A DNA stretch of 64,000 nucleotides from Candidatus Cloacimonadota bacterium. GTDB lineage: Bacteria; Cloacimonadota; Cloacimonadia; Cloacimonadales; JAIOQZ01. Positions within the stretch are counted from its first letter, which is position 1. Each line of letters begins with the position of its first letter. This document shows, piece by piece, positions 11,099 to 19,953 of the stretch. The notes under the pieces were generated by a model that searched no databases, had not been told where the DNA came from, and saw only the letters and a program-made list of their open reading frames with translations. The DNA lies in the NCBI GenBank assembly GCA_021108395.1, contig JAIOQZ010000011.1, positions 1-64,000 on the forward strand, written 5' to 3'. The translations under genes were made by a program, and so were the position numbers.

Positions 11099-11714
11099 AT
11101 CGGAGGATGAGGTGGTGAACGCGCAGTGGTTCAACAGCGGCTTGCGGCTCGCCTAACAGTTCTTCACCACTCACCACGCGGCCAAACACTGTATATCGCC
11201 CATTGAGCCAGCGGGAAGCGGCGTCGGACAGCACGATGAAAAAGCCGCCGGTGGGGGTGCCGGTACCGGTGCAATGCGCCGCCAGCATACCGCGCCTGGT
11301 CGATAGCGAGGCCTGCGAGGGCAAAAACCGGTATCCCTGCCGACGCAGCAACGTTGCCACGGATGAATCCTGGAGCGCGTGATGCGCTGGGAGCAGCCCC
11401 GCGTGCCATGAGTCGCGCACCAGCAGCGTGTCGAGGCCCAGCGCCGCCGTGTTCACCTCGAGCGGCAACGCAGGGAACCCCGGCGCCCCCACCCCCGGCT
11501 CGACGAGCAGGTATTGCCCTGGCTGTAGTGTGACGCGAAGAGAGTCAAACGCTTCGGCGCTCACGAATTCTTCAAAGGCGGCGACAAAAAGCGGAGCGAC
11601 ATCCGGCAGCAGTTCCGCCTCGATGTCGCCCCGATTGGTAACGAGTATGAGCGAACGCCCCGCAAACAATGAGCCTGTCAGCAACAGGCAGACTACAAGC
11701 AGGCGCGCACGCAT
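11097..11714 (-). CDS. Degenerate cyclophilin-like exported protein
   Basis: The 205-aa protein has a signal peptide (residues 1-18, LLVVCLLLTGSLFAG). The first strand (LVTNRGDIEAELLPDVAPLFVAAFEEF) and the last part (GGFFIVLSDAASRWLNGRYTVFGRVVSGEELL) align with cyclophilin-type prolyl isomerases. The central catalytic FHRV..FMIQGG segment is replaced by LRVTLQPGQYLLVEPG, so the active-site arginine is missing. It starts 2 nt after the stop of a full cyclophilin gene, suggesting tandem duplication and divergence. It may act as a periplasmic chaperone or binding protein; isomerase activity is doubtful. Confidence 0.75.
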   Translation of the reverse strand: MRARLLVVCLLLTGSLFAGRSLILVTNRGDIEAELLPDVAPLFVAAFEEFVSAEAFDSLRVTLQPGQYLLVEPGVGAPGFPALPLEVNTAALGLDTLLVRDSWHAGLLPAHHALQDSSVATLLRRQGYRFLPSQASLSTRRGMLAAHCTGTGTPTGGFFIVLSDAASRWLNGRYTVFGRVVSGEELLGEPQAAVEPLRVHHLILR

Positions 11715-11716
11715 GA

Positions 11717-12520
11717 TTACTTCACGATAATTCTTTCAATCACCACCGGCTCGAGCGGGCTGTCGCCGGGGCCTTTTTCCACGTTCTCGATCTGATGAAC
11801 CACGTCGATGCCACCGACAACTTTACCAAACACTGTGTGTTTGCCGTTCAACCAGGCACAGCCTTCCTTCTTCGTGACGATGAAGAACTGGCTGCCGTTT
11901 GTGTTGGGGCCGCTGTTGGCCATGCAGATGGTGCCGTAGTCGATGGTGGCCTTGAGCTCGCCACGCGCCAGCACTTCTCCCTCATAGCCTGTCTTCTCGG
12001 TATAGAAGCTCACCGGATGTTCCATCACTGGTTCGAGGCTTTGAGTGTTTTGCACCTGCATGATGATTGACATCAGCTCCGGGTCTGGCTCTGGCGTACC
12101 TTGCAAGTAGGGAACGATGACTGTTTCGAGCAACAGCACAGCGTTCTCCTCGCTGTCAATGGCGCCGGTGATGGCTTCGCCTGTCTCGTAAGTTTCGTCC
12201 TCGAACCTGAATCCGGGGCCGCCTGTGCCGTTGCCGATGGGGCAACCACCCTGAATCATGAAGTCCGAGATGACGCGGTGAAAGATGAGGCCGTCATAGA
12301 ACGGACGCTTTACCAGTTCCCCGTTTGCAGGGTCGGTCCATTCCTTCTCGCCGGTGGCGAGGCCAATGAAGTTTTCTACGGTCAGCGGGGCCAGCTCGGG
12401 CCAAAGCTCGAGCTCGATGTTTCCCAGATTGGTCTGGATAGTCACGTTCACTACCTCCTTTGCATTGATGGCGGTAAACAGGAGAAGCAACAGCGCCACC
12501 CATTTCCATTGAAGTCTCAT
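11717..12520 (-). CDS. Exported cyclophilin-type peptidyl-prolyl cis-trans isomerase
   Basis: The 267-aa protein has a signal peptide (residues 1-20, WVALLLLLFTAINA) and a cyclophilin domain: TNLGNIELELWPELAPLTVENF, FHRVISDFMIQGGCPIGNGTGGPGF with the catalytic Arg, and later MANSGPNTNGSQFFIV and WLNGKHTVFGKVV. Between GFRFEDE and the MANSG motif lies an insert of about 65 residues not found in short bacterial cyclophilins. It probably assists folding in the periplasm. The ATG at 12520 is preceded by AGGAGGATAT and overlaps the lpxH stop as ATGA, so it is coupled to lpxH. Confidence 0.9.
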   Translation of the reverse strand: MRLQWKWVALLLLLFTAINAKEVVNVTIQTNLGNIELELWPELAPLTVENFIGLATGEKEWTDPANGELVKRPFYDGLIFHRVISDFMIQGGCPIGNGTGGPGFRFEDETYETGEAITGAIDSEENAVLLLETVIVPYLQGTPEPDPELMSIIMQVQNTQSLEPVMEHPVSFYTEKTGYEGEVLARGELKATIDYGTICMANSGPNTNGSQFFIVTKKEGCAWLNGKHTVFGKVVGGIDVVHQIENVEKGPGDSPLEPVVIERIIVK

Positions 12521-13263
12521 ATATCCTCCTCTTTTGAGTTCTCGAATGTATGCAGGCTCATCTGGCCGCCCTCGACGACCACATAGCTGCTGTGTTTCAG
12601 CCAGTCGCCGCTGTTGGCCAGAACGCCATTTGCCAGTGCCTCGATGGCGGGAACGTGCGTGTGACCAAAGACCACGAAGTCGGCGCCGCCGGCCAGCAGT
12701 TGCTCGCCCTTGCGTCGCAAACCGGCCTGCTTCGGGTGATTGACCCTGGGCGGATTCAACACCCTGCGGCTCGTTCGGGACATCTGCCGGCCAAGCCACA
12801 GGGCAAGGTCGGGATGCAACAACGAGAACAGCCACATAACGACAGGATTGCGCACCAGGCGACGGAAGACCTGATAGCGCAGGTCGCCGGTGGTGTAGGC
12901 GTCGCCGTGAGCCACGAACAGCTTCTTACCATCCACGGTGAGGCGGTAGCAGTCGCGGCAGATTTCGGCGTTCATCTCTGTGGAAAGGAAATCGCGGAAC
13001 CAGAAATCGTGGTTGCCCGCCACAAACACCAGCTTCACGCCGCTGTCGGCGAGGTCGGCAAGCTCCCGCAGGATGCCAAAATAGCCACGAACAATGACCT
13101 GTCGCCACACGAACCACAGGTCGAAGATGTCGCCGTTGAGAACGAGCACATCGGCTCTGCCGTGCAACGAGCGCAGAAAGCGCACGACCCGCTCGCGGCG
13201 TTCGCGGTCTTTGGCCGCCTCGTTGAACTTCAGGTGAAAATCGCTGGCGATGACGACTCTCAT
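12517..13263 (-). CDS. lpxH: UDP-2,3-diacylglucosamine diphosphatase-like metallophosphoesterase
   Basis: The 248-aa calcineurin-like phosphoesterase has its metal-binding motifs in order: SDFHL (residue 8), NGDIFDLWFV (about 43), AGNHDFWFRDF (about 81), AHGD (about 119) and FGHTHVP (about 197). The FDLWF and NHDFWF context is that of LpxH, which cleaves UDP-2,3-diacylglucosamine to lipid X plus UMP; lpxB, the next step, is 3 kb away. ATGA overlaps join it to the genes on both sides (13260-13263 and 12517-12520). A broader UDP-sugar diphosphatase role cannot be excluded. Confidence 0.85.
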   Translation of the reverse strand: MRVVIASDFHLKFNEAAKDRERRERVVRFLRSLHGRADVLVLNGDIFDLWFVWRQVIVRGYFGILRELADLADSGVKLVFVAGNHDFWFRDFLSTEMNAEICRDCYRLTVDGKKLFVAHGDAYTTGDLRYQVFRRLVRNPVVMWLFSLLHPDLALWLGRQMSRTSRRVLNPPRVNHPKQAGLRRKGEQLLAGGADFVVFGHTHVPAIEALANGVLANSGDWLKHSSYVVVEGGQMSLHTFENSKEEDI

Positions 13264-13922
13264 GCTTCTCCCGCCAGGATGTAGTAAAGTATATTCGCTC
13301 CCATGCGCAGGGCTTTCTCGCGCACATCAGGTGGGTCTTTATGCACATGCGGTGAGGCCCAGCCGTCGCTGATATTGCTCTCGTAGGTGTAGAGCACCAT
13401 GATGCGGCCATAGTCGTCGAACAGGGCGAAAGCCTGGGGGCGCTCGCCATCGTGCTCGTGAATCTTGGGCAATCCGCCGGGGAAGGCGAACCAGCTCGAG
13501 AACAACGGATGCCCCGCCGGCAGCTCGACAAGCTCGCGGTCGGGGAACAGACGGGCAATTTCGCGGCGAAAGGCGTCGTTCATGCCATAATCGTCGTCGG
13601 CGTAGAGAAAACCGCCGCGCAGCAGCCAGTCGCGCATGTTCTGCAACTCGCGTGAAGAAAACCGGATGTTGCCATGGCCGGTGAGCAGCACGAAGGGATA
13701 GTTGAACAGCTCGCGGTCGGCAGGCTGAACCACCGACTGCTCCTCTTCGAAGCGCGTGCCCAGTTCGCCGTTGGCAAAACGCGCCAGGTTGGGCAGAATG
13801 TCGGGGTCGTTATACCAGTCGCCGCCACCGGCATAATGCATGCGGGCGAGCCGAGGCGCACGCGGCTGTGACCATGCGGCGCAGACGACCAGCAACAGTA
13901 TGACGACCGCAGGTATCCGCAT
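13260..13922 (-). CDS. DUF4159 domain-containing exported protein
   Basis: The 220-aa protein has a signal peptide (residues 1-20, VVILLLVVCAAWS) and a DUF4159 domain: RMHYAGGGDWYNDPDILPNL, FVLLTGHGNIRFSSRELQNM, LLRGGFLYADDDYGMNDAFRRE, and later YESNISDGW. DUF4159 is glutamine-amidotransferase-like and its function is not established; it is common in FCB-group and planctomycete genomes. The ATG at 13922 has AGGAGG 4 nt upstream, so the longer open frame is not needed. It is the first gene of the DUF4159-lpxH-cyclophilin-cyclophilin operon, and diverges from the M14 gene. Confidence 0.85.
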   Translation of the reverse strand: MRIPAVVILLLVVCAAWSQPRAPRLARMHYAGGGDWYNDPDILPNLARFANGELGTRFEEEQSVVQPADRELFNYPFVLLTGHGNIRFSSRELQNMRDWLLRGGFLYADDDYGMNDAFRREIARLFPDRELVELPAGHPLFSSWFAFPGGLPKIHEHDGERPQAFALFDDYGRIMVLYTYESNISDGWASPHVHKDPPDVREKALRMGANILYYILAGEA

Positions 13923-14071
13923 ACAACCTCCTGAGATGACGAACGCTTTTCGCGTGCAAGTGTTCCAAACAAGAAGCGTGTGTCGGCGCATTTCGTCAAG
14001 TTGTATTGGCACGGATAAGAAATGCGTTGACAGCGACCTTCGTCTCCGCAAGCTTTCAGCAAGGAGTCACC

Positions 14072-15748
14072 ATGCGTTTGTACATCATCCTTATCCTGTT
14101 ACTGTCACTTACTATGGCTATGGCCGAGTCTCTCGTTATTCGTTTGCATTCGCCCTCACCGGCAGAGCTCGAGTGGCTGAAAACTCAGGACATCGACTGG
14201 CAGCCCATCGACGGCGACGCTCTCCTGATCGCCGATGATGCTGTGCGCGATGCCCTCGAACAGCGCGGGATCTCGTGGGTGATTGTGGACTCGCTGGAGC
14301 GAATGAGCCGCGACCTGGCCGGCTATCCCTCGCCCCAGACAGTCATCGACAGCCTCTACACTCTGGCGGCGCAATACCAGAACATCACGCAACTGATCAA
14401 TCTGGGGCCAAGCACATGCCACCAATACTATCTTGCCGGTGACACCGACTACATCGACTTCCAATACGATGTCATCTGCCTCAAGGTGTCGGATAACCCG
14501 CAGGACGAGGAAGACGAGGCCAACGTGTTCTTCACGGGTGGCATTCACGCCCGCGAGGCCATCAGCATTCCTGTCCCGCTGCACATTCTCGAGTACCTGC
14601 TGCAAAACTACAGCGTTGACCCCCAGGTGACGCAGTGGATCGACGACAACCAGATATGGTTCGTTCCGCTCATCAATCCCGACGGCTATCATGTTTCGTG
14701 GGAGACGCTTCACACCTACCACCGCAAGAACATGCGCGACAACGACAACGACGGTCTGCCCGACTACAGCGCCACCGACGGCGTCGATCTCAACCGCAAC
14801 TTCGGTTACGTCTGGGGCAACAACGGCGCCTCCAGCTCCATCCACAGCTCGATCTATCACGGCCCGAACGCATGGTCGGAGACGGAAGTGTGCTACCTGC
14901 GCGATCTCATCCAGGCACGCAAATTCTGGGGCGGCATCACCTATCACTCGGCGGGAGAGTGGGTGCTGTATCCGCTGGGGCATCTGCCCGGCGCCTGCTC
15001 GTATGATCACGCCATCATGGGCGATCTGGCCGTGGCAATGGCCGCCATCATCCCGTGCATCTCCGGCACAGGCCACTACACCCCCATACAGGCCGTTGAC
15101 TTCGGATACACCTGCCAGGGCACAATGGGCGACTGGGGCTACGCCGAGGAGCGGCTGTTCAGCTTCACCCTCGAACTGGCCACCACATACATTCCCCCCG
15201 CAACCCAGATAGCCACCATCTGCGCCGACAACCTACAGGCGGCGCTCATGTTCCTCGACCGCGCCGGCGCAGCCACCGTCACCGGCCATGTGAGCGGCCC
15301 TGAGAACGAGCCGCTGGTGGCCGACATCCATGTGGCCGAGATAGACACGGTCGGCGGAATGAGCAGCGTCGAGGCGGTGCGCTCCGGCCAGACGTTTGGC
15401 CGTTACTGGCGACACCTGCTGCCCGGCAGCTACACTTTCACCTTCAGCGCACAGGATTACCTGCCGGTTACAATCGAGAACGTGGCCGTGAGCGACACAG
15501 GGCGCACCGTGCTCGACGTGACGCTGGCCTCCCAGTGGGTGCCTGGAGTGCAAATCGTCGCGGACAGCAGCGAGGTTACGCTCTCGTGGTCGCCGGAACC
15601 CGACCTGACCTACAGTGTCTATTGGGCGCCGGAAGCCATCGGAACATATGAACCGGCAACAGGGACGTTCCTCTCACCGGGGGTATGGAGTCAGAATTGC
15701 GATGAGGAGAGGCGTTTTTACCGAGTGAAGCGCGCACCTGTGCGTTGA
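14072..15748 (+). CDS. Secreted M14 zinc carboxypeptidase
   Basis: The 558-aa protein has a signal peptide (residues 1-18) and an N-terminal prodomain-like stretch. The M14 catalytic domain runs from about residue 85 to 410. Zinc ligands are H159 and E162 in GGIHAREAI and H292 in GGITYHSAGEW; the substrate-binding NR is in GVDLNRNFGY, and the general base is E368 in SFTLEL. A carboxypeptidase regulatory-like domain follows (VTGHVSGPENEPLVADIHV, about 410-490), then an FN3-like C-terminal domain ending FYRVKRAPVR. No type-A MLLLK sorting end is present. The start at 14072 follows AAGGAG; the longer frame has no site. It is convergent with the C25 protease gene, and trimming peptide C-termini outside the cell is likely. 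Confidence 0.9.
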   Translation: MRLYIILILLLSLTMAMAESLVIRLHSPSPAELEWLKTQDIDWQPIDGDALLIADDAVRDALEQRGISWVIVDSLERMSRDLAGYPSPQTVIDSLYTLAAQYQNITQLINLGPSTCHQYYLAGDTDYIDFQYDVICLKVSDNPQDEEDEANVFFTGGIHAREAISIPVPLHILEYLLQNYSVDPQVTQWIDDNQIWFVPLINPDGYHVSWETLHTYHRKNMRDNDNDGLPDYSATDGVDLNRNFGYVWGNNGASSSIHSSIYHGPNAWSETEVCYLRDLIQARKFWGGITYHSAGEWVLYPLGHLPGACSYDHAIMGDLAVAMAAIIPCISGTGHYTPIQAVDFGYTCQGTMGDWGYAEERLFSFTLELATTYIPPATQIATICADNLQAALMFLDRAGAATVTGHVSGPENEPLVADIHVAEIDTVGGMSSVEAVRSGQTFGRYWRHLLPGSYTFTFSAQDYLPVTIENVAVSDTGRTVLDVTLASQWVPGVQIVADSSEVTLSWSPEPDLTYSVYWAPEAIGTYEPATGTFLSPGVWSQNCDEERRFYRVKRAPVR

Positions 15749-15767
15749 GACTGCTTTCATCGAAATG

Positions 15768-15800
15768 AAGGCCGTCCCGAGTTTACTCGGGACGGCCTTT
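15768..15800. terminator. Bidirectional terminator between M14 and C25 genes
   Basis: The perfect stem AAGGCCGTCCCGAG/CTCGGGACGGCCTT has a TTTA loop with TTTT after it on the plus strand. The minus strand also reads a strong stem. Confidence 0.85.
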
Positions 15801-15857
15801 TCATTATCTTACTCCACTTTCGGGTATTCGCTACGCTACATACCCTTTCGTTCGATG

Positions 15858-15878
15858 GTAATGCCCTGTGGGCATTAC
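15858..15878 (-). terminator. Hairpin containing the C25 stop codon
   Basis: GTAATGCCC-ACA-GGGCATTAC on the minus strand begins within the last codon of the protease and includes the TAA at 15875-15877. No T-run follows, so it may be a 3' stabiliser rather than a terminator. Confidence 0.5.
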
Positions 15879-18800
15879 TTCAGCAACAGCATCTTGCGGG
15901 TGAAGCTGTGCGAACCGGCCTGCAGGCGGACGAAGTAGAGTCCAGTGGCCACTGGGCGGCCATGATCGTCGTCGCCGCGCCAGAGTACGCTGTGCTCGCC
16001 GGCCTCGACTGGCTGGCTCTGCAATGTGCGCACAAGCTGCCCACGCACGTTATACACCTTGAGGCTCACGCGCTGCGGCGTCGCCACGCTGTAGCTGATG
16101 GTCGTGGTTGGGTTGAAGGGGTTGGGGTGGTTGCCGCGCAGTTCGGTGATGAGGCCAGGCGCGCCCTCCCCGTCGGTTGAAAGATAGTTCAGAATCACCG
16201 GCTCGGAGTACTCGGAAAGCTCGCCGTCGAACCAGGTGGCCACCGTATAGGAGTAGCTGCCCGCAGGCAGGCCGCTCATATCGTCGTCGCACCAGTTGGC
16301 GAAGACTTGCTCGGCCACCACCTCGCCGTCGCGTTGGACCACATAGTATTCCGCCGGGCCGTTGGGACCCTGCCAGGAGATGTGGCCCATGCCCTCGATC
16401 AACTCGACGGCCAGGTTGACCGGCGGGGCCAGGGGCTGCTCACGCATCACGCGAACATCATCGACAAACCAGCCGACCATGGTTTCAGCGGTGTCGCTGG
16501 CAAAAACAAAGCGTATCATCACCTCGCCGCCGCCGTAGGCATCGAGGTCGAACCAGGCCTGCGACCAGTCCATCTGGCCCGACCACATAGGCGTACTTGG
16601 ATCTAATGGAGTGTTGTCGCCGCGAGAGAGGTAGGGATAGCCGTCAACGGGTGTTATCTGCTGCCAGGTGTCGCCGCCGTCGGTCGAGAGCTCGACGAAA
16701 CCGCCGTCGTAAGCATAGCCGGGGTAGTTGCCGCTATCCTCGGCGTCCATCCAGTGCCAAAAGGTGAGCAAGGCGAGGTCGGGCACAACGAACGGTTGCG
16801 ACTCCAGCGCGGCGTAGATGTTGTTGAGATAATTGCTGGTAGCGCTGCTGCCGCACTTCCAAGACCAGCCTCCACCGGCTGTGTGGTTATCCTGGCTCGA
16901 ATGATGCCACTGGTCGATCCAACCCGGTTCTACGACTTGATGCGTCCAGTTCGTGGTTGTCTGGGCTGACTCGAAATTGTCGGCCAACACTTCGATGCCC
17001 ACGCAGATGATCTGGTCGTACATGTGGCCGCGATCGGTTTCGAGGTGGAGGTAGAAGTGCAGTGTGGAGAGCGGTTCGACCGTTTCATCGATCTCGACCG
17101 TGAAATCGCTGAGCATGACCAGTCCGCCCGACTCGATGTTATTGAATTCGAGCGACGCCGGTCCCACGCTCACCAGCGGGTTATCGCATGTAAGCTCCAT
17201 TGTGAGCGATTCGAGCGTCACGCCGGACTCGTTGTACACCATCATGAGCGGTTGCAGTGTTTCGCCGGGATCTGGCGCGCCGTTGCCGTTGCCTGTCAGT
17301 TCTGTCCATGAGTCGCCTTCGAGAGCGAGCAGGGGCGCGTAGAGTGGAATGCTCCAATCGTATGACCATGTTTCTTCGCCCGCGGTGAAGTCGAGCGTAA
17401 ATACCGCCACAGTCTCGACGGGGAAGTCGGGGGCGGTGGTGAACACGAAATCGCTGTCGGCTTCGGCTGTGGCTTGCGCCGCCACCGAGCCATAATCTAA
17501 CGTCGCTATAGTGATGTCGATGTATTCGCAGTCGGTGCTGAGAGTGGCTGTGAGGTTCTCGGAGGGCTCGTTGCCCACGTTCTCGGCCACCACATGCAAA
17601 TCGAGCGTCTCGTTCCAGGCGGCAAGGTTGTCGCCGCCATCCGACACTTCCATCTGGTCTGGGATGATGTAGGCGTTGTCTGGCGAGATAACCTCAACTG
17701 TCTGCTGGGTATCGTGAATGTTATGCCCCACGAGAACGATTTCGAGATCGCCGGGCACAGCGATGGAAGCGAAACCGAGCACGGCCACGCCGTTGTCATC
17801 CAGCAGGCCGGTGGCCAGAACCTCTCCGGCGAAGATAGCGCTGACGCGCATGCCTTCCACCTCGGCGCCGGCAGAAGTGGCCGAAACGAGGATTTCGTCG
17901 GAACCCACAGGCAGCACGGAAGGCGCTACGAGAGCAACCGCCTGCGGCTGGTCTGACCAGATATCGAGAGTGGGGTCGCCCAGCAGGGTGCACTCGTAGT
18001 ATGTCCACAGCAGCACAGTGTCGGCAGTAAGGAATGGCTCGGTGTCGCAGCGGCTGTCTTCATGCGCCTCACTGATGATGTTGATATTCTCGTCAAAGAG
18101 CGCGTCGTAGAACTCGCGTTGCAGATGTTGTCCGGCGCCGTTGGTGCCCGAGCCGTCACCCCAGCCATAGCGCGTGTTGCCAATGTAGCAGACAGGGCCG
18201 GTGGACAGCAGAGTCCACTGCTCGGCGATGCAGTCCTCGGTGGAAACCTGGTGGTAGCTGTTGCGGTTATCGAAGCTGTTGCAGTAGCAACCCTGCGTTG
18301 TAACAATGTAGAAGTTGTGGTTGACGCCGTTGTTGGTGAAGGTGCTGGTATTCACCGACGGTGTGTGAAACTTGAGGTTATAATGAACACTGCAATGACC
18401 CAAGTGGCCGACGAGATTCTTGCCGGCGTTGAACGCACTGAAAAGCTGAGAGGTGCTCCAGATACCCTGCTCGTCATACATGGTCGTCACGTTGATGTGA
18501 TCGGGGATGGCGACAGTGGTGTAGCCATGACTGGAGCTGCCCAGGCGAATCTCCTCCATGTAATCCATGCCACAACTCTGCCAGCCGAGATCCTCGCCCA
18601 CGAGCATATACTCGGTCAGCTCGCTCTCGACGGGGGTCTGCTGATACATGAGCTGCTTGTTGACGAAGTTCTGAGCTTCGGTGCTGTTGTCCACCGGCGC
18701 ACGGCCACCGTAAACATCGGCGAAGAAGTCAGCCTCGTACCATTCACCCCAGTAATTATCGCCGTCGTCGTTCCAGTTACCGTCCAGGCCAAAGTAGTAG

Positions 18801-19732
18801 AGGTCGGAGCCAATATCGTCGTCGTCATAGCTGTAGCCAGGATCGACATAGAAGCCGCGATGGGGGATGATTTCGTCGTCGCCGGCCAGCAGCACATAGC
18901 AAAGGCCGTTGTTCTGATAGGCGTCGATGATGAAGTTGCGAATCATGTCCTGAGTGTCCTGGCCGGTGAAGTTGGCAGTGATGTAATCGACCGTGACGAT
19001 GCTGGTGACGATGCCCAGGCTGTTTTTGTAGTCGGCCAGGAGCTGAAACTCGTCCACATAGTCGTCGTCAGTGATGATGACGTATTCGGCGATGTCGCGG
19101 GTGCGGCCCTGCTGCGGAACGGGGTATGTCCAGGCGGAGGAGGGGTTGTCAACCAGCCGTGAAAGGCGACGCATGGTGTCGTCGTCGTCGCGCACGAACG
19201 CGTCGGAGGCTGTCGCTACGGTCAACACTTGCGTCTGCACGTTGACAGTAAGCTCTGGGTAGTATAGCAGCGCTTGCTCGCCGGGCAGATAAACGACCGG
19301 AAACAGCACCATGCTGGCAATGCGGTAGCCGCGAAAGACGCCGGTCTTGAGAGCGGCGTGGTCGGCCAGCGGCCAGCGTTCCGTTGCGTAGGCGGCCGCG
19401 TCGGGGGTGGTTAATGCCGGAGCGATTTGTTCGAGCTGGGAGATGGGATACTGCCGCTGGACCGGGTAGAGCGGCGCGTCGAGCGCAATGCGCACAGCCT
19501 CGCCATGCTCCACAAGCACATCGGTGGCGTCCTCGCCCCAGGGAAGCAGGTATTGGTAGCCAACAGCCGGCAGCAATGGCTGGCCGGGTTCGCCCCAGGG
19601 CGCGGCGCCCGGCATAGTCACAAGCGCGAAGCCGTCGCGGTATTCGATGGTGGGTGGCTCGAAAGTGAGAGTAGCGGCTCCCAAAACAGCCGCTGTGAGC
19701 AACAGAAAAGCCAAAATGGTCAAGCGTCGCAT
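15875..19732 (-). CDS. Gingipain-like C25 family cysteine protease with C-terminal sorting domain
   Basis: The 1285-aa protein has a signal peptide (residues 1-18), a C25 propeptide (to about 210) and a catalytic domain (about 220-590) beginning AEYVIITDDDYVDEFQLLA. The catalytic dyad is H446 in VGHLGHCSVH and C482 in TTQGCYCNSFD, 36 residues apart; RgpB has H211/C244. Ig-like and CARDB-like domains follow (about 600-920), then a MAM/jelly-roll-like domain (about 930-1100), an FN3 domain and a type-A sorting domain (NPFNPTTTISY, VYNVRGQLV, final KMLLLK). It is predicted to be exported by a type IX system and retained at the surface. The ATG at 19732 has AAGGAG 7 nt upstream. P1 specificity cannot be read reliably. 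Confidence 0.9.
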   Translation of the reverse strand: MRRLTILAFLLLTAAVLGAATLTFEPPTIEYRDGFALVTMPGAAPWGEPGQPLLPAVGYQYLLPWGEDATDVLVEHGEAVRIALDAPLYPVQRQYPISQLEQIAPALTTPDAAAYATERWPLADHAALKTGVFRGYRIASMVLFPVVYLPGEQALLYYPELTVNVQTQVLTVATASDAFVRDDDDTMRRLSRLVDNPSSAWTYPVPQQGRTRDIAEYVIITDDDYVDEFQLLADYKNSLGIVTSIVTVDYITANFTGQDTQDMIRNFIIDAYQNNGLCYVLLAGDDEIIPHRGFYVDPGYSYDDDDIGSDLYYFGLDGNWNDDGDNYWGEWYEADFFADVYGGRAPVDNSTEAQNFVNKQLMYQQTPVESELTEYMLVGEDLGWQSCGMDYMEEIRLGSSSHGYTTVAIPDHINVTTMYDEQGIWSTSQLFSAFNAGKNLVGHLGHCSVHYNLKFHTPSVNTSTFTNNGVNHNFYIVTTQGCYCNSFDNRNSYHQVSTEDCIAEQWTLLSTGPVCYIGNTRYGWGDGSGTNGAGQHLQREFYDALFDENINIISEAHEDSRCDTEPFLTADTVLLWTYYECTLLGDPTLDIWSDQPQAVALVAPSVLPVGSDEILVSATSAGAEVEGMRVSAIFAGEVLATGLLDDNGVAVLGFASIAVPGDLEIVLVGHNIHDTQQTVEVISPDNAYIIPDQMEVSDGGDNLAAWNETLDLHVVAENVGNEPSENLTATLSTDCEYIDITIATLDYGSVAAQATAEADSDFVFTTAPDFPVETVAVFTLDFTAGEETWSYDWSIPLYAPLLALEGDSWTELTGNGNGAPDPGETLQPLMMVYNESGVTLESLTMELTCDNPLVSVGPASLEFNNIESGGLVMLSDFTVEIDETVEPLSTLHFYLHLETDRGHMYDQIICVGIEVLADNFESAQTTTNWTHQVVEPGWIDQWHHSSQDNHTAGGGWSWKCGSSATSNYLNNIYAALESQPFVVPDLALLTFWHWMDAEDSGNYPGYAYDGGFVELSTDGGDTWQQITPVDGYPYLSRGDNTPLDPSTPMWSGQMDWSQAWFDLDAYGGGEVMIRFVFASDTAETMVGWFVDDVRVMREQPLAPPVNLAVELIEGMGHISWQGPNGPAEYYVVQRDGEVVAEQVFANWCDDDMSGLPAGSYSYTVATWFDGELSEYSEPVILNYLSTDGEGAPGLITELRGNHPNPFNPTTTISYSVATPQRVSLKVYNVRGQLVRTLQSQPVEAGEHSVLWRGDDDHGRPVATGLYFVRLQAGSHSFTRKMLLLK

Positions 19733-19953
19733 AGCAGTCTCCTTGTTGTACATAGCATGATTATAAAGATGTGATGCAACTTTCGTTCCGTTACCGAATT
19801 CGCTTCACTGCGATATTTCGTGGCGCTAACTGTAGTTTTTTCTTGCAGTCTATACAGTTACACTGGAAGATTGGAATATCAGAGGATTCGGCAAGGGAAT
19901 GTTACAATACCCCACCCTCCCCGCGCAAGCGCTGGAACAGGAAGGAGCGCCAA

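Noticed and set aside
14004..14030. A sigma-54 promoter (TGGCACG followed by a GC box) upstream of the M14 gene
   Set aside because: The spacing between GG and GC is about 14 nt instead of 10, so it does not fit.
14156..15076. A 306-codon minus-strand open frame
   Set aside because: It is the shadow of the M14 carboxypeptidase, whose zinc ligands lie on the other strand.
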